Source: Oxytricha trifallax (taxonomy: Eukaryota; Ciliophora; Spirotrichea; Sporadotrichida; Oxytrichidae). From it: a DNA stretch of 64,000 nt. The stretch lies in NCBI GenBank assembly GCA_000711775.1, contig ARYC01018557.1, positions 1-64,000 of the forward strand, in the 5' to 3' direction. Shown here in pieces: positions 13,001 through 23,289 of the stretch. The notes beneath the pieces were generated by a model. The model saw only the letters and a program-made list of their open reading frames with translations. It did no database searches and was not told where the DNA came from. Positions within the stretch are counted from its first letter, which is position 1, and the number at the start of each line of letters is the position of its first letter. A program made the translations under genes and the position numbers.

Positions 13001-15434
13001 AATTACCATCTTTAAAAATGCGAAAGACACCTGATGATGATCTAATGAAATTGATAAAAAGAAATTAGAGCGTAACTTTATAGAAAAATGCATTTTAAGA
13101 TAAGCTAAATGAATCTTAGGCTAATGGTCTTAACAAAACTTTACTTGAAAATCTTTATTCTAAAAACAACGATTATGAGTGAGCATAAATATAAGACAAA
13201 AAAGAAGATAAGTTTGAGTTACTCAGTTAATATTTTTCTCAAAAGAGATCTATGAAAAACAAATTGTGATTTAGACAACATATATTTACACTTTAATAAT
13301 AAAATAGACATTTGAGGCATGTTTTTTTATTATAAAAATTGGAATCATCAAATACCATAACTGTACCATAGCAACCTACAGCGAGTAATGCTGGATATTT
13401 AGGATGGTAGTCTAGCCACATAACTCCTGACTCAGTTGTGTAGGAATACTCTGGCCATGTTGGGTTCTTAATTGTGTAACAGCATATTAAACCAGTGTTT
13501 TATTTGAAGAAATCACATGAACTATTTCCAACTGCAAAAAGATCCTAGTAAACAAGAAAGGTTATTTCAATTCAAAAATATATGAGATGATCACTTTATC
13601 TTGGATTCCAGCAAATGGAAGTAACATGCTTTCCTCTATTCTTTTCAGTAGAGAAACGCCAGAGAGGCAAAACTGAACCATAGTTATGGCTCTCAGGGTC
13701 CTCTGTTGTGTCTTCGTAATACTTATAATCAATTAAAGCCATTATCATTGGCATTTTTATTTATTTATATAATTAAAATTAATTTAAATAATATATTAAA
13801 TTCAATCTTGTTCAAATCCTTCAGTGATAAATTTATGTTTTTTATATTAAAAGTCCATTAATCTTGGCGTCGGCAAATATTAAAATTTGCCGACGGTTGC
13901 TGGCGATTTTTAAAATTATTTAATTTAATACATGAATCAATATACTAATTAAACTTAAATTCATGATTCAAAAATCATTTTGAAATCTGTAAATCCTTTT
14001 AGATTTATACTTATCTTTAAGGAATTATAAAAGCACCCTTTAGACATTCTATAATAATATTTTTACGGAAGTTTTAACTTAGTTTTATTCTATTTTAGTT
14101 TTCAAAATTCAATATAGATTTATATAGATCCATAAGGATTTCTAATAGTTAAAAGGAATTTTGAATCCTAAACTTACTTTAAACTGATAGATGAATTTTT
14201 AATATGTTATTTAAAATAATGAAATCGCCAGCAACCGTCGGCAAATTTTAAAATTTGCCGACGCCTTTACTAATTAATTATATTAAATTTTTATTAAAAT
14301 TAGTAGTTTTATAGATTAAGTATAACTAATCATAAAGTTTTAAATATATTAGCTTAAATTATATATAATAGGAAAAATGCAAAAAGTCATGGTTCTTATT
14401 GAATCTACGAATTTCTCTTCATCAGAATTTTGAACGATCATTCTCTCCATAATTGTAAGAACTCTCTTCATTGAAGTGCTGTAAAGTGAGTCTTAAAAGT
14501 GTTATTACTATAGTTGTACTGGCTTCTTGTCCTTAGCTTTACCCTTCATTTGTTCTTCTAGTTTCTAGTAGAGATGCTAAAGAATAATTAATATAACTTA
14601 CAGCTCTTTGCATATCTTCCCAAACTTGCATATAAGCATCGAAGATCATCCATTGGGTTGTCTCAAGAGAGAAAACTGAACATTGGGGAGGATCAGTCTT
14701 AATACCTTTCTCTCTTAGTGGAAGATTGAAAATTTGCGCAGCTCTCTCTTGGAAGTTAAACTGATTTCTTAAAGACTTCTTTTTAGCTTTCTCGTTACCC
14801 TCCACTAAAAAAAATTTAAATAATTTAAAACTGTAATTAGCGATTCATTATAGTATTTTATAAAATGGCCTTGCACTTTTATTTTGCAAAACGAATTTTA
14901 TAAACAAAAAACTTGATATAACTATGGGAAAATACTTACATGGATCCTTGCCAAATTCTTCCTTGAGCAACATTGATTTTATCAAGGAGACCTTAATTGG
15001 TTCTCTTTTTTTATCCCAGAACTCCTCCTAGTCATGAGCCTCATAACTATCCTTGAGAATAGTATCTCCATCAAATTAGAAATGGAAGACCATCTATTCA
15101 ACCATACCGTCTGTCTTGAACATTCGATCCTTGTAAGAGAATTTAGTGAGATTGTGTGAAGCCTGAGGATTATTAGAATTCAAAGTCTTAATAACTTGAT
15201 CCTCCTTCTCTTCAGTTGACAGTTGCTCTTAATCAATGCCACCTAATTGATTATTCAGATCCATATTGAGGAGATCAGCATCGTTCTCCAAATTTTCGCT
15301 CTCTTGTTCTTCAACGATGACTTTCTTTTTCTTATCAGCCTACTTTACCTTCTATTGTAGGTTTATTAAGCAATTAAGCTAATAAATAAATTGAAATTAC
15401 CTTTTCTAACCTTTAGTGGCGATTTGAGAGGCAT
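10002..15434 (-). CDS. DNAI1: Axonemal dynein intermediate chain 1, minus-strand MDSs
   Basis: Outer-arm dynein intermediate chain of the DNAI1/IC78 type, a WD40 protein that joins dynein heavy chains to the doublet microtubule. In gene order: start MPLKSPLK at 15434; FGKDPLEGNEK across a GT-AG intron; SLRNQFNFQERA and QWMIFDAYMQ (14800-14600); KYYEDTTEDPE, LPLWRFS and SICWNPR (13730-13590); DLFAVGNSS to GTVMVFD (13544-13347); FDIRLKG, DPVWQVRW, ISSDGRVTSWNL and YGLAGGMCFDF (10784-10455); EEGKIHLCSKAYSGQYLETYE (10128-10002). The 3' end is inverted at 17181-17646. Pointers at the junctions are GATT, GATC, ATGGTATTTGAT, ACT and TTTTCATTT, and each join keeps frame. Single-base frame breaks occur near 15370, 10640 and 10530. 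Family assignment is firm. Confidence 0.92.
10129..10457. other. IES in dynein gene (ACT pointer)
   Basis: AT-rich interval between two dynein MDSs. Removing it at ACT on the minus strand (AGT at 10126-10128 and 10455-10457) gives VGTEEGKIH, as expected for DNAI1. No features inside. Confidence 0.75.
10785..13358. other. 2.57-kb interval between dynein MDSs containing another gene
   Basis: The flanking dynein segments share the 12-bp direct repeat ATGGTATTTGAT (10773-10784 and 13347-13358 on the minus strand). Joining there gives TVMVFDIRLKG in frame. The removed interval holds an EF-hand gene on the opposite strand, so it is not simple junk from the point of view of the soma. Confidence 0.85.
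11290..13182 (+). CDS. EF-hand calcium-binding protein nested in the dynein locus
   Basis: Plus-strand gene of about 600 codons under the ciliate code. ATG at 11290 is the first plausible start; MDTISVLNKAKE at 11455 is an alternative. Near 12465-12500 the residues FDYLDTNNDGFIAYNEF form a canonical EF-hand loop (D, N, N, G, I, E at the binding positions). KMNLTDFR near 11905 may be a second, degenerate hand. GT-AG introns fit at about 12179-12210 and 12330-12365. The C-terminal part contains YGIGTLPSGNMSKIM and is basic. Frame changes near 12600 and 12970 break the ORF. The layout resembles EF-hand proteins of cilia, but I cannot name the family. It ends in TGA at 13180. Confidence 0.75.
13545..13592. 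other. 48-bp IES in dynein gene (GATC pointer)
   Basis: GATC occurs at 13541-13544 and 13589-13592. Removal yields NPRQSDLFAVG, matching the DNAI1 family. Reading it as a GT-AG intron gives the wrong frame, which supports an IES. Confidence 0.65.
13731..14405. other. IES in dynein gene carrying a MITE
   Basis: Bounded by AATC (13727-13730 and 14402-14405; GATT on the coding strand). Joining gives EKFVDYKYYED, as in DNAI1. The interval holds the TIR element at 13866-14265. Confidence 0.75.
13866..14265. mobile_element. 400-bp MITE with 45-bp inverted ends
   Basis: The ends are inverted copies of about 45 bp beginning GGCGTCGGCAAAT, with only one or two mismatches. Each end is itself partly palindromic (ATTTGCCGACG after GGCGTCGGCAAAT), so it could fold twice. 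The interior is AT-rich and non-coding. It sits inside an IES of the dynein gene. No clear target duplication was found. Confidence 0.85.
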
Positions 15435-15563
15435 TTTATCTCCTAAGAATTGTTAAAATTAATAATTTAATTTATATTTTCATATTGGCTCTTATATGCA
15501 TGTTTTTAATATAAGGAATCAAACAATGACATTTATATAATCATTTTAACTTCTAAAATATGT

Positions 15564-16300
15564 TCAATTCTAAAATTAAGTTATTGTGCTTTCGGCTTCT
15601 CTGAAAGAGACAAAAGAATAGTATTCTTCTCCAAACCCAAATACATTGACTGTAAAATTTTCCATTAAAAGCATCCTTGCTAAGAAATTAAAGGGTTTTC
15701 CCTCTTTTTCTAATTGATCTCTGGCATGAATTATTATTACGACTAGATAATTTTTCAATTCAAAAGCGTCTATTTAGCCTCTCTATTTCCCTGTTAACTG
15801 AGCATATTCTTCAGTAGCCATCATTAAAGTCAAATTTAAAGTGTACTATTTGTTTTAATCAATCAGAGAATTGAACTTACAAACATCTCGTATGGAATTT
15901 AGCACCTGAATAATACTTTGAATATTTGCAGTGAATTAGTTGGAGTTATTTCAGTTTTAAATGAAGAATCAAAAGCCTCATTAAATCTTTTAATACTGCC
16001 TTTGTAGAGGCTCAAGATGCTTTTAACCTTATCATTGAACTTTCTCTCTTCTTCCTCATACATACTTATTAAGTTTCTTCTTATGTAAGCACCAATTCTC
16101 TCATACATCAGACTAAATTATAATGTGAATCGGAAGCTGTTTCTTACGTTTCAACGAAGTTGTCTATTGCAATATCTCTTATTTTATCATCAACTCCTCA
16201 AAATTCTTACTGCACGCTCTCTGTTTTTGAAAGAATTTTCTTTAAGTTTTCTGGGGTTATCCTTAATTTTATGGTGACAGATAAAGACAACTTATCTCAT
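15564..16300 (-). CDS. Unrecognised protein between dynein segments
   Basis: Minus-strand coding blocks with ciliate code. From 5': RITPENLKKILSKTE near 16240, then a GT-AG intron at about 16112-16147, a block MYERIGAYIRRNLISMYEEE to IFKVLFRC (16108-15899), another intron (about 15846-15880), then MMATEEYAQLTGK, FELKNYLVVIIIHARDQ and FGFGEEYYSFVSFREAE, ending in TGA at 15564. One frame problem lies near 16200. The exact start is uncertain. The protein is acidic and helical with no motif I recognise. It lies between the 5' MDS of the dynein gene and that gene's inverted last MDS. Confidence 0.6.
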
Positions 16301-16444
16301 TTATAAATTAAAGACAAACCATAAATTAATTTAACCATACAGATATTTTTTTAGTGTGTTTTTTTTTAATCATTAAATTTGTCGATATTTAATATTATTA
16401 TTTTAGAGTAAAAGGATTAATAAAAAATCATAAAAATAATATCA

Positions 16445-17083
16445 TCAATGATGGCAAATAAAATCCTCTCTTTTCTGCAATTTCTTAAAATGCTTGCTTT
16501 AATTATGCTCATGTTCTTTCATCAATATATGATTTTCCTTTAATATTCTAATTTCCTTCAAAAAATCTCGAAGTATTCACTCATCTCAAAGAATACTTTC
16601 TGCTAAAAGAATTAAACAAGTCAATAGAAGAGTCATTATTATATTTTGTAATTTACTTACTCAAATGGATCTCTCATAATACTGATATCTTTCCTCTTCT
16701 ATATCTCAATTTATTGACTTTCCTTGAGCTACATCCCCAGGTTTTTATCATAAAATCTTTGATCCAGACTATTGCTAATTATTATTCGATTGAAATGCTT
16801 TGAACCCGTATTCTCTGCGTAAAACACATATCTCTATATAATCTAGACTTCAACCTATTTAGATGGCATTAACACTATGTATTTGTCTCTAATCTCATAG
16901 GTTTTTCCATTTAGTGATTAAAATTTTTTTTCCGTCGCTAGAATTTGAAAAGATATGCTCTAAAATGAAGATTTCATTAAGTGTACAGCTCACTAATACT
17001 TCATTTGTAGGTATTGCTAAAATGTAATCATTTTCGGTTAACAGCTCTACATATTCCTGGAAGTTCTTTGTTTGTTTACTCAT
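16445..17083 (-). CDS. Unrecognised protein, head-to-head with last dynein MDS
   Basis: Start MSKQTKNFQEYVELLTEN at 17083, about 100 bp from the inverted dynein MDS on the other strand. It continues to ISNSLDQRFYDKNLGM near 16750, a GT-AG intron at about 16605-16662, then a helical charged C-terminus with KEIRILKENHILMKEHEH and a TGA at 16445. About 190 residues. Frame breaks fall in homopolymers near 16905 (A and C runs) and 16565 (T run). No domain recognised. The N-terminal segment has alternating hydrophobic beta-like stretches, the C-terminus looks like coiled coil. Confidence 0.6.
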
Positions 17084-17180
17084 AAACTTGTTTTAAGGGT
17101 TTTCTGCCATTTGGTAAAATCTATAATTTTAACTCTTAATTCCTATTTGGATTTAGAAAAGTTTTTTTCTAGCATAAGAA

Positions 17181-17646
17181 TTTTCATTTCATGTTCAGCT
17201 GATTGGAAAATTAAAATGTGGGACCAAAACAAAATGAGACCAATAATGACATTCGATTTAAAATGCGCAGTTGGTGATATTGAATGGGCTCCCTACTCTT
17301 CTACTGGTAATTATTATCAACCCCTTTTTATGTTTTTTTTAGTATTTGCTGCTGTTACTTCAGCTGTTAATCTATACGTGTATGACTTAAAGCAAGAAAA
17401 GCATCACCACTTATGCGAACACCCAGCCATGAAGAAGGCTAAGGCACGCAATGTATCTTTAAACTGGGAAGACCCAATCATCCTAGTCGGTGACGAGAGA
17501 GGTGGAGTCAATTCATTCAAGCTGAGCAAATCATTCCCCAAGGGACCTATGAACCAACTAAGGAAGACGTCAAATCTACTCCACAACTATTGGAAATGAG
17601 AAAGATGGAAGATTTCTTTAATAATCAAGACAAAGAAGTTTACTGA
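17181..17646 (+). CDS. DNAI1: Axonemal dynein intermediate chain 1, inverted last MDS
   Basis: Last segment of the DNAI1 gene, on the plus strand, opposite to all the others. It begins at the pointer TTTTCATTT (17181-17189), whose partner is at 10002-10010 in inverted orientation. The join reads PRVFISCSADWKIKMWD. WD40 residues follow: FDLKCAVGDIEWAPYSST, a 36-nt GT-AG intron (17306-17341), FAAVTSAVNLYVYDL and DPIILVGDERGGV. Past 17535 a one-base frame change in a C run leads to a C-terminus with EPTKEDVKSTPQLLEM and TGA at 17644. Position, order and motif spacing all match the DNAI1 C-terminus. Confidence 0.92.
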
Positions 17647-17795
17647 GCAGGATAGTCATACTAATTGCATAATTAAAAGAGATAAAGAACTACCTGTTGT
17701 GATAAAAGATATTATTTTACATAATTTAAGCTTATTCCCTTATAAATTTCAATATAAATATATATTTTAATTCATTTAAATTAAGATAAACGTTT

Positions 17796-18341
17796 TCATA
17801 GTCTACTTTCGTTTCTATACCAACACATGCATCTTTCTTTAAGTTTAAAGCCATTCTATAAACACAATTAAATTAAGCAATAATTCTAACAAGATCATAA
17901 AAAGAGATATTATGATCTGCACAGTCAAGTATGATCTTATAGCAGTTTTGAAGAATCTCTTTGAGTACTTTGATAAGTTTCATGCCTAGTCCTTTGCCCT
18001 TTAATGATACATCAATATTCACATCTTCAAGATGTCCAGCCTATAAATATCGCGCCATTAAGATTGATGCATTTATATTACAATTGATAGCTTTCTGACA
18101 AACTTCTTTTCAAAGAATATTGTTCCATATCCCACTATCCAATTGGATGCTCTTTCCACGATAACAACTATCTTATAAACATCTTGCCTTAAAGGGTACA
18201 TCTCATCAAACCTTCTCTCAAAGTCCTCTTTGTGACGTTTCCTACTACTGTTAGAAGGGATAGTTAATCAAGGTAACCTTTATCAAAGTCATCTCTCTGT
18301 AAATATCTGAATTCATACTCTGAATCTAATTCCTTTGCCAT
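17796..18341 (-). CDS. GNA1: Glucosamine-6-phosphate N-acetyltransferase
   Basis: GNAT-fold enzyme that transfers acetyl from acetyl-CoA to glucosamine 6-phosphate in UDP-GlcNAc synthesis. Start MAKELDSEYEFRYL at 18341. FDKGYLDQLSLLTVVGNVT matches the GNA1 N-terminus; DVYKIVVIVERAS and WIVGYGTIFFEKKF form the central strands; GHLEDVNIDVSLKGKGLG carries the acetyl-CoA loop (R/K-G-x-G-L-G); NCYKIILDC and FYDLNGFKLKE complete the fold, with TGA at 17796. Introns fit at 18041-18081 and about 17838-17874. A one-base frame change lies near 18240. Length about 155 residues is normal for the family. The 5' end is only about 110 bp from a long palindrome. Confidence 0.88.
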
Positions 18342-18450
18342 TATTTCGTGCTCTTATCTTAACATTTAATTTAATTAAGCCTAACCAGGCAACTTATACA
18401 ATTCTACCAATAATAAAGAGATACATATCATTTGGAAATTAGTTAAATAA

Positions 18451-18964
18451 ATTATTGGCTAAGGTGAAAAACACTCAATCCTTAAGGTATTCTTTTAAAA
18501 AAGTACTCTGATAGAACTCGACCTCCTTGAGCAACCTTTTCTTAAGAATTGATTGTGGCCGGCTTTTAGTTTTCGAGATAACACACTGGCTAAGTCAAAA
18601 AATCATTTTTAAAATCATAAAATAATTTTCTCGTAAGAACATCTAAATTAGTATAATCTGATAATTTTTTAGGTTTTAAGGAATTACTTTGAGTATAAAA
18701 TATTTGAGAAAACATTTTATACTCAAAGTAATTCCTTAAAACCTAAAAAATTATCAGATTATACTAATTTAGATGTTCTTACGAGAAAATAATTTTATGA
18801 TTTTAAAAATGATTTTTTGACTTAGCCAGTGTGTTATCTCGAAAACTAAAAGCCGGCCACAATCAATTCTTAAGAAAAGGTTGCTCAAGGAGGTCGAGTT
18901 CTATCAGAGTACTTTTTTAAAAGAATACCTTAAGGATTGAGTGTTTTTCACCTTAGCCAATAAT
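18451..18964. repeat. 514-bp near-perfect palindrome
   Basis: Two arms of about 251 bp are almost exact reverse complements around a 12-bp spacer (18702-18713). The outer ends read TTGGCTAAGGTG and CACCTTAGCCAA. The arms contain GGCCGGC-like GC-rich cores in an AT-rich setting. No open frame. The near identity of the arms implies a young element or ongoing arm correction. It lies upstream of GNA1. Confidence 0.95.
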
Positions 18965-19670
18965 TTTATTTTTATATTACTGTTAGATAAATTAAATTTA
19001 ATCAATTGTGTTAATTTGGAATTCACAAGTATAATTGTAAATGAATTGATAATTCTTTATTTATTTTTAAAGATGTGAATAAATTGCTTTGATTAAATTA
19101 AATTTACTTGACCGCATGAGGTAATTAATTTTTATTACCAAAATTATTTAATTTGTTCGAATAATATTTTCCTTTGAAACTAGAATTAATAGTTAAGGTT
19201 AAATTTAGTTATCAGAGATTTAATGAATATAATGATAAGATGTACTATTTAAATTTTAGATTGATAAAAGCGAGATTAATATCATAAATCAATTTTTGGT
19301 TAGTAACAGCTGGTTGAAATTAATATTCCTGTAAACAATAGTAAAAGAAAATTAAATTTAATTATGTCAATAAGCAATTATAATATTTAGCTTAAATTGT
19401 TTGAATTAATAGCAAAAATTTCGAAAAATAAATCATAACTTTATTCTGAAAATCTAAAAATTTTTATTACTTAATGAATGAATCATAAAAAAACTTATTT
19501 TTTAAAATAAATAGTTTTTATCATAAATTAATATTAATTATAGTAGATCTAGTCTTTAATCTTTGACTGACTTATTATTAAATATCATGAATATCTTAGT
19601 TATAAATTTATAAACAATAAATAATATTATATTTTCCAGTAATAATATTTTGCAACTTTATATTCGTAAC
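18965..19670. other. AT-rich intergenic region
   Basis: Between the palindrome and the 3' end of the isovaleryl-CoA dehydrogenase gene. Very AT-rich with no coding frame or repeat recognised. Confidence 0.55.
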
Positions 19671-21608
19671 TCATTTTCCTTGGACCTTCATGAGTTCTCT
19701 TCCAATGAGCCATTGTCTGATCTCAGTGGTGCACCGCCGATGTCATAGAGCTAAGCATCTCTGAATAGTCTTCCGCATGGATACTCATTGATATATCCAT
19801 TACCACCATAGAGTTGCATACAATTAGTCAAAATAGTATAAAAATCGTCAATAAAGAAATCCTTAAATACAAAGAAATATATAATATACTAACTTTAAAC
19901 GTTTTTAACATTTTATGTTAGAAATATTTGTAATTTATGAAAGAATTTTATTTTATTATGAATTTATGAATTTAAACATATTTATTTTTGCAACTTAAGC
20001 CAATTAAATATATTAGAATTTTTAATTTATATCTTTAAGTACATTAATTAATTAAAGGAAACTGAAATGAAGTTTACTTTTGATTAAAATTAAGTTTAGT
20101 TTATTCCTATTTACTAATATGAGTAATTTTAAATTAAATTTCAATAATAAGTATTATATCTTATAAAATAAATAATTTTAATGTATAATTCAAACTATTT
20201 GCTTAAAATATAAAACTATGAATAAATCTCATTTAATTTTGATAAAAAAGTAATTACATTTTAAATAAAAAATAAAAATAAAAATTTTAAGATTTAAATA
20301 TATATATTTTAATTATATAAAAAATGGGCTCAAGTAGTAAAAATAAAATATTTATCACTTGAGCCCATATTTAATATAATAATATAAAAATCAAATGAAT
20401 TTCTAATAAATAATTATAATTATGTTTGGAGAATGATTTATTTATAATTTCTATGTATTTTAAGAATATAAATATTTCAGATTTTTATCTTATTTTGACT
20501 GAATCTAGGGTTACTTCAACACCAGCCTTGGAGTTATGGAGGAAGACGGCAGCTGAGTCAAGGTTAGATTTTATGCCAGCATCAAACAATACTGCGCTTT
20601 AATATAAATAAGCTCTGCTAGTTTGAAGCTTAGCATACATATCAGCCATTTTAGCCTGAACGATCTAGAATTTACTGATCTTTTGTCCAAATTATTTTCT
20701 TTCGTTAGCATAAGAAGTAGACAGGTCCATGGCCTTTTGCATTAAGCCAACAAGTCCAGCTGAAAGAAAGAATCTTTCGTAATCAAGACCCTTCATCAAA
20801 ACATACACTCAATTAAATAAAGACATGAATAATCAACTGTTTACTTAATCATAATTCAGCTTATTGTTCAATCCACCAATAAGCTTCTCTGCTGGGACTT
20901 CACAGTCTTCAAAGATAAGTTCTCCTGTCTTTAACCCTCTCATACCAAATTTTTCAAATTCTAAGGCAACTGAAAAACCCTTGAATCCTTTTCAATAATG
21001 AAAGTTGAGATTCCCTTGTGTCCAAGTTCTGGACTAGTCTTAGCGTAGACTACAATGACATCAGCAGAAGGTCCATTAGTAATCCACATCTTGGAGCCAT
21101 TTAGTATGTATCTATCACCCTTCTTCTCAGCTCTTAGCTTCATAGAAGTAACATCTGAACCAGAATTAGGTTCACTCATAGCCAAAGCACCGACATGTTC
21201 TCCTGAGATAAGTTTAGGGAGATACTTCTTATTCTAGGCTTCACTACCGTTAAGTCTTATTTGATTAACGCATAAGTTTGAGTGAGCCAGGTATGAGAGA
21301 CCAACTGAACCACTAGCCTTAGAAATCTCTTCAGCTACAAGACAATGTTCGTAGTAGCCAAGACCTGCATCTCCAAATTCTTCCTCGACAGTGATTCCTA
21401 ATTAGCCCAAATCTCCCATCTTTCTCCAGAGATGACTTGGGAAAACATAGGTCTTATCCATCTCAGCAGCGACTGGATCAATTTCATCAATGCTGAACTT
21501 CTCAGCAATCTCCCACAAACCCTATCTAATTTCATCTAATTACAACAAATTATAGTTGTAATTCTTTGTTGCGAAGGTTCTTTATGAAGAGAACAATAAA
21601 TATTTCAT
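19671..21608 (-). CDS. IVD: Isovaleryl-CoA dehydrogenase, mitochondrial
   Basis: FAD-dependent acyl-CoA dehydrogenase of leucine breakdown (isovaleryl-CoA to 3-methylcrotonyl-CoA). Start [15 protein letters not shown] at 21608 looks like a mitochondrial presequence. Then [46 protein letters not shown], the acyl-CoA dehydrogenase signature [49 protein letters not shown], then after an [16 protein letters not shown] and [12 protein letters not shown], then after a larger AT-rich gap [15 protein letters not shown] and [14 protein letters not shown] with TGA at 19671. Single-base frame changes lie near 20975 and 19730. The length and order match the family, so it is very probably functional after IES removal. 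Confidence 0.92.
19870..20475. other. Large AT-rich IES in IVD
   Basis: It separates the segment ending [11 protein letters not shown] from the segment LYGGNGY, which are adjacent in other IVD proteins. No coding content. It contains a short hairpin at 20322-20369. The exact pointer was not resolved. Confidence 0.65.
20322..20369. repeat. Hairpin inside the IVD IES
   Basis: ATGGGCTCAAGT and its reverse complement ACTTGAGCCCAT face each other across about 22 AT bases; the AT-rich flanks also pair partly. It may be the core of a small MITE or an IES-internal structure. Confidence 0.7.
20810..20845. other. 36-bp IES in IVD (ACT/AGT pointer)
   Basis: ACT occurs at 20807-20809 and 20843-20845. 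Removal gives DQVYVLMKG in frame. No GT-AG intron gives the same result, so an IES is preferred. Confidence 0.55.
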
Positions 21609-21639
21609 TGATTATCTGGCTGAAACAGAAGTAGCTAGA

Positions 21640-22765
21640 CTGCTTGATTTTTTAGACAGAGATGATAGTATCATTCCTGATAAGCCGGCTTATGTTAGTA
21701 TAGTTTTAATTATAAAGTTATTTATACTAATAGATTTAAAGTATCAACATTATTAATCCAACCATGATTTTAATTCACTTTAATTATATACATTAATTAG
21801 GAATTTCATTAATTATATAGTAAGTTTTATGCAAACAAATAAATTTTTTATAGAAATTTATGATGAAGAAACTAAAAACTGCTTACTAAATAAGCAAAAT
21901 AACTTAATTTGATTAATCGAGAAAAACCCTCTCAATCTGTTACTCATTCTCCGAGGTCTAAATCAGAATATAATTCTACACTATTTAATATAAAATTAAA
22001 ACTTAAGAAACAAATAATTTTGATTGAATATTAAATAAATAGAAACTCCAATTGCTGATAGAGGTTGCTGTTCACACAATGAAAAAGCGTAATTTATAAA
22101 AGGCATGAATTACTTTATTTTAAATTTTCATGTGTTATGCCTAACAATAACGCTGTTTGAAAACAAACAAAATTAGAAAAACCCCAACAGTAGCAGCTTT
22201 AATTGTAAACATATATACCTTCAAGAGAGTGATTATATGAATAAAAGTCTGGAGACAATGAATCTTTTTATAGGATTAAATATTTTTTAAGTAAATAATC
22301 GAACACTTCCATTTAGAATTATTCTTATCATTAAAATTTTTACATTTTTAAGGATATTTTTCATAATTAGTGGGATATGAATTTGATAAAGAGATTAAGT
22401 AAGCTTTTTTTGGGAGGAGGAATAGGATATTTAAATAGATTTGATAAAAATGCCTAGTTACATGAATGTGAGAACATTTTTGGCAATAGACTATAAAATT
22501 TTATGAAATAATAAGTCTAACAAAATAATAGACACAGATAAAATAATTAAGATTGAAAAAATTGTAAAAAATTGGTAAAGAAGTAAATGAAGATTAAACT
22601 TTACATGAAATTCCCAATGAAATTAACTTTTTAAGAGAGCTAGCCAGTTTTGTCAGATATTTTAGATAAATGTAAATAAAATCCTTTCTTTCAAGTAATA
22701 CTATTGATTTAACAATTTTAATTTCTTTTAAGAATATTTTATTTTCCCTTTAGTAATTATAAATA
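21640..22765 (+). CDS. Unrecognised plus-strand coding blocks
   Basis: Under the ciliate code several plus-strand blocks look coding and share a style: EVARLLDFLDRDDSIIPDKP (about 21625-21690), LINREKPSQSVTHSPRSKSE (about 21915-21975), ETPIADRGCCSHNEKAQF (about 22045-22105), GYEFDKEIKQAFF and GYLNRFDKNAQLHECENIFG (22377-22495) and DQTLHEIPNEINFLRELASF (about 22590-22655). AT-rich gaps between them fit short introns or IESs. A frame break lies in a T run near 22405. I recognise no family. Start, end and number of genes are uncertain. Confidence 0.45.
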
Positions 22766-22769
22766 AGTT

Positions 22770-22907
22770 ACCTCTTCCAACAGAATGATCTTAATTGAAC
22801 TTAGATTTGCTGAATGAGCTACTCTTGAGCAATTTACTTTTTGAGATTTTGCCGTCATTTAGATTCATTATTTTTTCTCTCTTTAAGTCTTCTTTAAAAT
22901 CACTCAT
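22770..22907 (-). CDS. First exon or MDS of an unknown protein
   Basis: MSDFKEDLKREKIMNLND starts at 22907 and runs through a lysine- and serine-rich stretch to a GT donor-like site near 22770. The rest of the gene was not found downstream on this strand, so it may be scrambled or a chance frame. Confidence 0.35.
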
Positions 22908-23289
22908 AATTTCTGAACTTTAATTCTGAAATCTTTTGTTTTCTGGTTAATAATTAGTGTTGAATAATTCGTCGTTTTATTGCAGGATTTTTTAAACTTT
23001 AGGATAACAAATTTATTGCTTCTGATACAGAGTATTTGAGGAGGTTATTGTGTCTACCTATTTATCAAACAATTATGATTTAAGTAAAAATATTATTTTT
23101 CAACAAGGAGCAGAGCTTATATAGTGAAATAAAAAAGTTTTTTTTATCGGATAAATTTATTTTTAAAAATTAATTGAAAAACGTTTAAGTAATTTCAATT
23201 ATTTTTTTTTTAAATACAAAATTACACCTAATAAAGTATATTATGAATACTTAGATTATGAAAATTAGGGTGACAGAACAATTATTTAA

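Noticed and set aside
10002-21608. Programmed +1 frameshifting as in Euplotes
   Set aside because: Euplotes uses TAA/TAG as stops and frameshifts at AAA-TAA-type sites. Here TAA/TAG are sense codons and breaks lie at varied positions, often homopolymers.
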